Shown here in pieces: positions 6,873 through 11,272 of a stretch of 11,272 nt of DNA (position 1 is its first letter; each line of letters opens with the position of its first letter). Under the pieces are notes generated by a model. The model was not told where the DNA came from, did no database searches, and worked only from the letters and a program-made list of their open reading frames with translations. Origin of the DNA: CALKHQ01 sp050329975 (GTDB lineage: Bacteria; Pseudomonadota; Alphaproteobacteria; CALKHQ01); the NCBI GenBank assembly GCA_050329975.1, contig JBHJOG010000315.1, forward strand, positions 1 to 11,272, written 5' to 3'. Position numbers and translations under genes: made by a program.

Positions 6873-7820
6873 ATGAAGCCGTTCTGCAGGACCGTCATCG
6901 CCGCCGGCGCCGCCGCGCTGGCCCTCGCCGCGCCGGCGGCGGCCCAGGAGGACATCCGGATCGGGGTGGTCAACCTGTCGCTGTGCTGCGCCTATTTCAT
7001 CGGCATGGACCAGGCGATCGAGGACGAGGCGTCGGTCTATCCCAACGTCACCGTGCTCTCGACCGATGCCGAGGGCGACATCGCCCGGCTGACCTCCAAC
7101 GTCGAGGACCTGCTGGCCCAGCAGGTCGACGGCATCATCATCAGCGGTGCCTGGATCGAGGCGGCGCCGGAAGCGCTCGACGCCATCGCCGCGGCCGGCA
7201 TCCCCTCGGTGCTGGTCGACCGCATGCTGAAGGGCGGCGAGTTCACCAGCTGGATCGGCCCCGACAACTATGCGATCGGCGTCGGCATCGGCGAGTACAT
7301 CGTCGAGCGGCTCGGCGGCGAGGGCCTCGTCGTCGTGCTGCGCGGCGGCCCGGCCGACAACTCGATCGGGCTGGCCCGCACCGAAGGCATGATGTCCCAG
7401 GTCGAGGCGGCCGGCATCCAGATCGAGATGGCGCCCGATTTCGGCGGCTGGAGCGTCGACGGCGGCTTCACCCTGATGGAGGACATGCTGGCCCAGCACG
7501 GGCAGATCGACGCCGTGTTCTGCGAGAACGACTCCATGTGCCTGGGTGCGCAGAACGCCATCGCCGATTCCGGCCGCGCCGGCGAGATGTTCCTCGCCTC
7601 GGTCGACGGCGAGAAGGGCACCCTGCTCGAGATCATGCGCGAGGGCACCAACTACGGCGCCACCGGCCAGAACAACTCCGACCAGATCGGCCGGGCCGCC
7701 TTCCACCGCATGATGGCGATCCTCGCCGGCGCCGAGGCCCCGAAGGAAACCGTGCTGCCGTCGCCGATCATCACGCTCGACAACGCCGTGCGCTTCTACA
7801 ACCCCGACAGCGTCTTCTGA
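6873..7820 (+). CDS. Periplasmic sugar-type substrate-binding protein (Peripla_BP_4/RbsB-like)
   Basis: The 315-residue protein should capture the ligand in the periplasm and deliver it to the permease encoded just upstream. It has a signal peptide: MKPFCR, then an Ala/Leu-rich core, with likely cleavage after AAA at about residue 24. The mature part begins with the family opening strand IRIGVVNLSL (28-37). Further pattern matches are LLAQQVDGIIISG (80-92), RTEGM (169-173), CENDSMCLGAQNAI (217-230) and LASVDG (241-246), corresponding to the usual hinge and ligand-contact regions of ribose-binding-type proteins. It has four mature cysteines (38, 39, 217, 223), which is unusual for the family. 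The start is supported by AAGGGAGGA at 6858-6866. No kinase, isomerase or dehydrogenase gene is adjacent, so the ligand stays open. A pentose, hexose, polyol or autoinducer-like sugar would all fit. Confidence 0.93.
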   Translation: MKPFCRTVIAAGAAALALAAPAAAQEDIRIGVVNLSLCCAYFIGMDQAIEDEASVYPNVTVLSTDAEGDIARLTSNVEDLLAQQVDGIIISGAWIEAAPEALDAIAAAGIPSVLVDRMLKGGEFTSWIGPDNYAIGVGIGEYIVERLGGEGLVVVLRGGPADNSIGLARTEGMMSQVEAAGIQIEMAPDFGGWSVDGGFTLMEDMLAQHGQIDAVFCENDSMCLGAQNAIADSGRAGEMFLASVDGEKGTLLEIMREGTNYGATGQNNSDQIGRAAFHRMMAILAGAEAPKETVLPSPIITLDNAVRFYNPDSVF

Positions 7821-7830
7821 CACCGCCGCC

Positions 7831-7856
7831 CCGGCGGGCGCCCCGGCGCCCGCCGG
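7831..7856 (+). terminator. Perfect 12-bp GC palindrome, probable operon terminator
   Basis: CCGGCGGGCGCC (7831-7842) and GGCGCCCGCCGG (7845-7856) are perfect inverted repeats two bases apart. In RNA the innermost pairs would open to give a normal loop. It starts ten bases after the binding-protein stop and closes the ABC operon. There is no T-run behind it. Confidence 0.65.
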
Positions 7857-7958
7857 CGTGCGCCACACAGCCACGCCGCGGCGATTGAACCGTTTTGCCC
7901 GCTTTCGCGACCTCCAATTGTGGCGACATTGTGTCGTCGCGAGTGGAGGGACCCGATC

Positions 7959-8429
7959 ATGAACGCCACCCTGCGGTTGACTGCGATCACCCTTGCCGCC
8001 GCCCTCGCCACCGGTCCGTCCCTGGCCGCGGATCGCACCGGCTCGTCGGCGTCGGCCCCGCGCCCCGCCGTCGGCGCCATCGCCACCCCGCCGATGCCGA
8101 GCAATTCCGGCCCGACCGGGCTCGGCATCGACCGCCACCTCCCGCCGCAACTGCCGACCGAACTCGGGGCGTCCGACACGACCGACCTGTGGGCGTCCGA
8201 CGACGCAGAGGTCGACCAGCTGGTCGGCATCCTGCTCGGCGCCACCCACCTGACCAACGGTCACGGCGCCTGCTACGGCATGATCACCTGCTGCAACACC
8301 GCATGGGTCGGCGGCAACGGCTGCCACCCCGGCCATTTCGAGGATGTCTGCACCTTCTACGAAGGCATCGTCGAGGTCCAGACGTTCAGCGACGGCAGCC
8401 TGATGTACGAATGCCACTACGCCGACTGA
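7959..8429 (+). CDS. Small exported cysteine-rich protein, 156 aa, unknown function
   Basis: I do not recognise this gene. The protein opens with a clear signal peptide (MNATLRLTAITLAAALATG, probable cleavage after SLAA near residue 24). A Pro/Ala/Ser-rich linker follows (about 27-75), and then a compact C-terminal domain (about 80-156). All six cysteines (105, 111, 112, 122, 131, 152) lie in that last domain, together with histidines at 97, 102, 123, 126 and 153. An even set of six suggests three disulfides in the periplasm or outside the cell; metal binding is an alternative. The start ATG at 7959 has GGAGGG at 7945-7950. The frame could extend upstream, but that would place residues ahead of the signal peptide. 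It stands alone, bounded by hairpins on both sides. I found no convincing promoter in the 138 bases upstream, where only a small CGACA-TTG-TGTCG repeat stands out. Confidence 0.8.
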   Translation: MNATLRLTAITLAAALATGPSLAADRTGSSASAPRPAVGAIATPPMPSNSGPTGLGIDRHLPPQLPTELGASDTTDLWASDDAEVDQLVGILLGATHLTNGHGACYGMITCCNTAWVGGNGCHPGHFEDVCTFYEGIVEVQTFSDGSLMYECHYAD

Positions 8430-8458
8430 CCGGAACCCGGGCGCGCGGCGTCGACACG

Positions 8459-8475
8459 GGCGCGGTCACCGCGCC
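8459..8475 (+). terminator. Intrinsic terminator of the cysteine-rich protein gene
   Basis: GGCGCGG (8459-8465), the loop TCA and CCGCGCC (8469-8475) make a 7-bp all-GC stem followed directly by TTT (8476-8478). It lies 30 bases after the stop codon. The short T-run limits confidence. Confidence 0.6.
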
Positions 8476-8764
8476 TTTGCGTCCTGCCCGGCCACCGTGC
8501 CGGACATCTCATGCCGCCCGCGCCGCCCCCCACGAACTCGCCGGGGCACGCCGTCGACGACAGAATTACGCTGGTGCAACCGACCCGGCTCAAGCTTGGC
8601 TCGGTGGCGGTGCACTTAATTCACCGATACCGAAGAACTTTGCTGCCGGCCGTGGCCACGCTGAGCGGAAAGCCGGGGAGAACGACGCAGGCGAGGCGGG
8701 CTATGGCGGTCTCTGACACGTGGGGCCGCGCCCGTCGATTTTGTGCCGTAGTTCGGGTAGAACG

Positions 8765-8786
8765 AGGCATGGTGCCTGAGTACAAT
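8765..8786 (+). promoter_or_regulatory. Candidate promoter/operator for the DGQHR-HEPN pair
   Basis: TACAAT (8781-8786) is a good -10 box. The 13-base inverted repeat AGGCA-TGG-TGCCT (8765-8777) would sit in the promoter spacer, where a repressor could bind. DndB, the best-known DGQHR protein, represses its own operon, so autoregulation is conceivable. The -35 is weak (TAGAAC at 17 bases spacing), and a 5-bp-arm repeat can arise by chance. Confidence 0.25.
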
Positions 8787-8923
8787 TGGCGAACTCCTCT
8801 GCTCATCCTGACGAGACCAGCCTGCGCGCGAGTACCGGTTCCGTTGCAGACCCCCCTGAATCCGCGTAGAAAGCCCACTGATCACTCTCCTGGCTCGCAC
8901 CACAAACACTCGGAGACAGTTCG

Positions 8924-9928
8924 TTGACCGAAGAGTTGACTAAGGGCATTGCCGATCTCCGCGACGAGAACCGGTTGCGATTTAGTGTTAGCCTCGTGAA
9001 GCAAGGTAAGCACCAATTTTACACACTAACTATGCCAAGTGACATTTTGGCCGCCACCTGTGTGGTTACCACACGAAAAGAAGATCCAAAACTTGGATTT
9101 CAGAGAGAACTCGATGAAAAAAGAGCAATTGAGATTGCAAAATACATCGATGAGGACGTAGGCACAATTCCGAACTCAATAGTTCTGTCTGCACAAGAGA
9201 AAGCGGAACTTAAAATTGTCGGTCGGGGAAAGACGCTAGAGTTTTCTAATGTTCCTGGGGCTTTCTTGATTCTGGATGGACAACACCGTGTCTACGGGTT
9301 CTCGAAGGCGCAAACCTCGCTCCGAGTTCCAGTTGTCATATACAATGGATTGAGTCGAAAAGAGGAAACTCGATTGTTTATTGATATAAATACGAAGCAA
9401 AGACCTGTGCCGCCTCAACTACTTCTAGATATTAAGCAGCTAGCTGAAATAGAAACTGAATCAGAGGAGTTGCTTAGGGATGTATTTGATTACTTTGATC
9501 AAGACGCAGACAGCGCCCTGTCCGGTCTAATGTCTCCAGCCGAGGCGGCACGACTGAAAATCACTAGAGTTACATTTAACCAAGCAACCAGGCCGCTCCT
9601 AGGCGCATTTGCGGGGCGACATTCCGAAGAGATTTATAGGATTCTGAATGCCTACATTTCTGCCGTCTCAAGCGAGATTGCCAAACGTACAAGTTCTCCT
9701 CTCTTGGCTAAACCAGTTGTATTCCGGGCGTTTATGGCAATTTTCAAGTCTGTCGCGCAACGCGTTATTGATAAACATGGAACAGAGTATTCTGTGCATA
9801 ACTTTCAAGAGATTGTCTCTCCGATGTTCGCGAACATGCCTATGAAGAAGCTTGAGAATACAGGGACTAGTTGGACGTCCTTAAGAGATTATCTCGATAG
9901 TCGATTGATGAGCAAGCTAACAATTTGA
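8924..9928 (+). CDS. DGQHR-domain protein, DndB-like, orphan
   Basis: The 334-residue protein carries the signature LDGQHRVYGF (117-126; Asp118-Gly-Gln-His-Arg122) that names the DGQHR domain. Upstream is a segment reading FQRELDEKRAIEIAKYIDED (59-78) followed by PNSIVLSA (83-90). Downstream is LFIDINTKQRPVPPQL (151-166). This arrangement is typical of DGQHR/DndB proteins, whose fold resembles ParB-like domains. Known relatives belong to DNA phosphorothioation (Dnd) loci, where DndB is a transcriptional repressor. No dndC, dndD, dndE or ssp genes are in the window. The start is TTG at 8924 with GGAG at 8912-8915; the first in-frame ATG (9032) would remove the conserved-looking FYTLTMPSDI region. 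DNA is much more AT-rich than the flanks, a sign of transfer. The stop overlaps the next gene's TTG. The family call is strong, the molecular role open. Confidence 0.88.
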   Translation: MTEELTKGIADLRDENRLRFSVSLVKQGKHQFYTLTMPSDILAATCVVTTRKEDPKLGFQRELDEKRAIEIAKYIDEDVGTIPNSIVLSAQEKAELKIVGRGKTLEFSNVPGAFLILDGQHRVYGFSKAQTSLRVPVVIYNGLSRKEETRLFIDINTKQRPVPPQLLLDIKQLAEIETESEELLRDVFDYFDQDADSALSGLMSPAEAARLKITRVTFNQATRPLLGAFAGRHSEEIYRILNAYISAVSSEIAKRTSSPLLAKPVVFRAFMAIFKSVAQRVIDKHGTEYSVHNFQEIVSPMFANMPMKKLENTGTSWTSLRDYLDSRLMSKLTI

Positions 9929-10905
9929 GTGAGAGTCGTACCGCGTTGGCCACCCTTTCGGTCGCGTTGTATGCTGGGTTTCTTTCTCGCCTGGGCCAGG
10001 AACCAGCGAAGGAAGGAGGCTTTCAGAGATGGCTACTCCGTGGAAGCTATCAGCCCATGGAATGTCAGGATCGCCATGCAGTCTTGCTTAGCAGGGCAAA
10101 GCTATCGGAGTTTGTTCCCTACGCGTGCTATGATTTTGAGAGGTTTTCGCTTTCAAGCAGGGAAACGTTTGCCGTATTTCGAGATGAATATCTGTCCAAG
10201 AGGATATCTAGCTGGCCTTTACTTAAACTATACTATTCGGCGTTTTTCGCTGCTCATGCCCTAATGCGTGGGAGAGGTATGGGAGTGGTCAAACTAGCAC
10301 GACAGCATACCGGGCACCTGAATGCAGTCGGTAGCACGTTTCTCAAGAATCACGATCCGATGCTACCGGGAATGTTCAAGTATGCTGTGCTGCGATCCAG
10401 GGTCTTGGGAGAAATTGAGGTCACGATAGAACCAGCGCCCACTGGGGCCGGCGTCCATGAAAGTTTTTGGACGATGTTTTGTGAGTTCCTCAATGCAGAA
10501 GCGGCGCTATCAGTCAAGAATGGGATGGCCGACTCGGCGGAGTTTGTAGTAGGTGCTGCTGAAATCACGCAAGCTATTCGCGCCGGGGGGCACGGCAGTG
10601 GCGCTTGGCTCTCTTCGATAAGGAATGAGATAAACTACCAGCATATGCATGAAACGTGGTTTCCACTGAGAAAGGGGTCCGCGGCTATTTCAGCGCTGGA
10701 CCGGTCTCCTCCAACGGAATCCAGCCTAGTTCGGTTAGATCACTCTAAGACAAGGGACACCATAAAAATGTTCATGAATGTATCATATTTTCTAGCTTTG
10801 CTAAATGTAGAGGTTGGAGACCTTGTGGCTGGTCGGTCAACGCGGGGGCAGGCATTTGGACAGAAATGGCGTAAACTAGGTAATCTGATGGTACAGGGAG
10901 TGTAA
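9925..10905 (+). CDS. HEPN-like protein, candidate RNase toxin/effector partner of the DGQHR protein
   Basis: I do not recognise a named family for this 326-residue protein. Two features suggest a HEPN-type fold. One is an amphipathic helix LLKLYYSAFFAAHALMRGRG (99-118), matching the YYxxFHAARALL helix usual in HEPN domains. The other is SIRNEINYQHMHETWFP (231-247), which holds Arg233-Asn234 and His240. HEPN ribonucleases use an Rx4-6H motif, typically with a polar residue directly after the Arg. The 115-residue gap between the two is longer than in a minimal HEPN domain, so an insertion is implied. Start TTG 9925 overlaps the TGA of the DGQHR gene (TTGA), and I see no good Shine-Dalgarno, suggesting coupled translation. 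The first in-frame ATG is codon 45. The DNA is AT-rich like its partner. RNase activity is inferred, and a purely structural HEPN role is possible. Confidence 0.75.
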   Translation: MSESRTALATLSVALYAGFLSRLGQEPAKEGGFQRWLLRGSYQPMECQDRHAVLLSRAKLSEFVPYACYDFERFSLSSRETFAVFRDEYLSKRISSWPLLKLYYSAFFAAHALMRGRGMGVVKLARQHTGHLNAVGSTFLKNHDPMLPGMFKYAVLRSRVLGEIEVTIEPAPTGAGVHESFWTMFCEFLNAEAALSVKNGMADSAEFVVGAAEITQAIRAGGHGSGAWLSSIRNEINYQHMHETWFPLRKGSAAISALDRSPPTESSLVRLDHSKTRDTIKMFMNVSYFLALLNVEVGDLVAGRSTRGQAFGQKWRKLGNLMVQGV

Positions 10906-10969
10906 TCATCACCTGAGGTTGCCGCTTCGGTAGGAGTTCAGGCGACTTTGGCAGGTTTCTCGGTGGGCG

Positions 10970-10990
10970 CCTCCCGCTGACGGTGGGAGG
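10970..10990 (+). other. Hairpin downstream of the DGQHR-HEPN pair
   Basis: CCTCCCGC (10970-10977) pairs with GTGGGAGG (10983-10990), one G-T pair included, around the loop TGACG. It lies 65 bases after the HEPN-like stop, in the GC-rich gap before the minus-strand hydrolase gene. It could end transcription from either side, but no T-run flanks it on either strand. The rest of 10906-11121 shows no supported gene. Confidence 0.35.
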
Positions 10991-11121
10991 GGCTTGGGAA
11001 GGACCTGGAGGAAAAAATGACGGCGATGGTGCGGACGGCCCCGGTACGGCATCGCTGTGGCAGGATGAGGTCGTTGGAGACTTCATCTGAAGGAACCGTC
11101 CATGGGCTGTTCCAGCATGGG

Positions 11122-11272
11122 TCACACGCGATCCAGGAACGCAAGCACGCCTTCGGTGAGGAGCGCGGTCGCATCCGCGTCGTAGGACGGGAGCGAGTTG
11201 TCGGCGAAGTTGTGCTGGTCGCCAGGGTACAGGAACAGCGCCGCGTCCTCGATCCTCGCCACGATCTCGCGG
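11122..11272 (-). CDS. Dienelactone hydrolase family protein, C-terminal 49 residues (cut by window end)
   Basis: On the minus strand, a frame open at the window edge ends with TGA (complement of 11122-11124). Its last 49 residues include the segments ALFLYPGDQHNFAD and SLPSYDADATALLTEGVLAF. This is the usual C-terminus of dienelactone hydrolase-like alpha/beta hydrolases. The histidine in GDQHNFAD corresponds to the catalytic His of the Cys-Asp-His triad of that family, and the final helix ends in FLDRV. The enzymes open lactone or ester bonds, but the substrate of this member cannot be judged from its tail. It is convergent with the AT-rich cassette and is GC-rich like the rest of the chromosome, so it marks native DNA to the right. 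The nucleophile and N-terminus lie beyond the window. Confidence 0.8.
   Translation of the reverse strand, partial: REIVARIEDAALFLYPGDQHNFADNSLPSYDADATALLTEGVLAFLDRV

Larger units (their letters stand above)
8430..8923 (+). other. 494-base stretch without a supported gene; left edge of the AT-rich cassette
   Basis: Apart from the hairpin at 8459-8475, I see no gene or tRNA here. GC content declines in patches from about 8560 onward, and the true AT-rich block starts with the TTG at 8924. A frame open at 8511-8927 has an Arg/Pro/Thr-rich, domain-free translation, and I treat it as chance. A TACAAT box at 8781-8786, and just upstream of it the inverted repeat AGGCA-TGG-TGCCT (8765-8777), are the only regulatory candidates. 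The matching -35 region is poor. No integrase gene, insertion-sequence end or direct repeat shared with the right-hand flank was found by eye. Confidence 0.5.

Noticed and set aside
5562..8417. A 951-codon open frame on the minus strand
   Set aside because: It runs antisense to the ABC operon, whose ATPase, permease and binding protein are unmistakable. Its translation is a low-complexity GC-rich shadow.
8511..8927. A 138-codon plus-strand frame before the DGQHR gene
   Set aside because: The translation is Arg/Pro/Thr-rich without a recognisable fold, and no good Shine-Dalgarno is visible. Its apparent TTGA junction arises automatically whenever a TTG start is followed by A.
10938..11174. 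Minus-strand frame of 78 codons between the HEPN-like gene and the hydrolase
   Set aside because: It overlaps the hydrolase 3' end, has no recognisable domain and no supported start. An insertion-sequence remnant was considered, but no terminal repeats or transposase motifs were seen.
11017..11272. Plus-strand frame from ATG 11017 with GGAGG upstream, open to the window end
   Set aside because: From 11122 on it is antisense to the hydrolase C-terminus, and its translation is Arg/Val-rich. The Shine-Dalgarno alone is not enough to support a gene.
1..11272. CRISPR array, tRNA, rRNA, integrase or complete insertion sequence
   Set aside because: No regularly spaced repeats, tRNA cloverleaf-like sequence, or transposase/integrase motifs were seen on either strand by eye.

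Overview
The window looks like an alphaproteobacterial chromosome. Most of it is very GC-rich (the row 7201-7260 counts 41 G/C of 60 by hand). It also has strong GC-rich Shine-Dalgarno sites and a motif matching the alphaproteobacterial EcfG general-stress promoter. A Rhodospirillales- or Rhizobiales-like host is plausible, but the genus cannot be fixed from sequence alone.

Left part (1-4180): an integral membrane protein is followed by a 23-residue membrane microprotein and a 12-bp hairpin. Next comes a class III omega-aminotransferase of the putrescine/beta-alanine:pyruvate type. It is followed by a 28-residue microprotein resembling E. coli YohP, then a two-HKD phospholipase D/cardiolipin-synthase-like protein. 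A GGAAC-N16-CGTT motif lies just ahead of the YohP-like gene, so this gene, and perhaps the phospholipase gene with it, may belong to the general stress response.

Middle part (4181-8429): a complete RbsABC-type ABC importer is encoded as ATPase, permease and periplasmic binding protein, and ends at a 12-bp GC palindrome. It has no adjacent catabolic genes that would reveal its substrate. A small exported protein with six cysteines follows, with its own terminator-like hairpin.

Right part (8430-11272): after a 494-bp stretch without a supported gene, base composition falls sharply (23 G/C of 60 in the row 9061-9120). Two overlapping genes lie here: an orphan DGQHR-domain (DndB-like) protein and a protein I read as HEPN-like. 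The latter has a YYSAFFAAHALM helix and an R-N-x5-H motif. Both start with TTG and they overlap by TTGA. This AT-rich pair looks horizontally acquired and is the best candidate for an undescribed system, possibly anti-phage defence or toxin-antitoxin. GC-rich sequence then resumes, and the window ends inside the 3' end of a minus-strand dienelactone-hydrolase-like gene.
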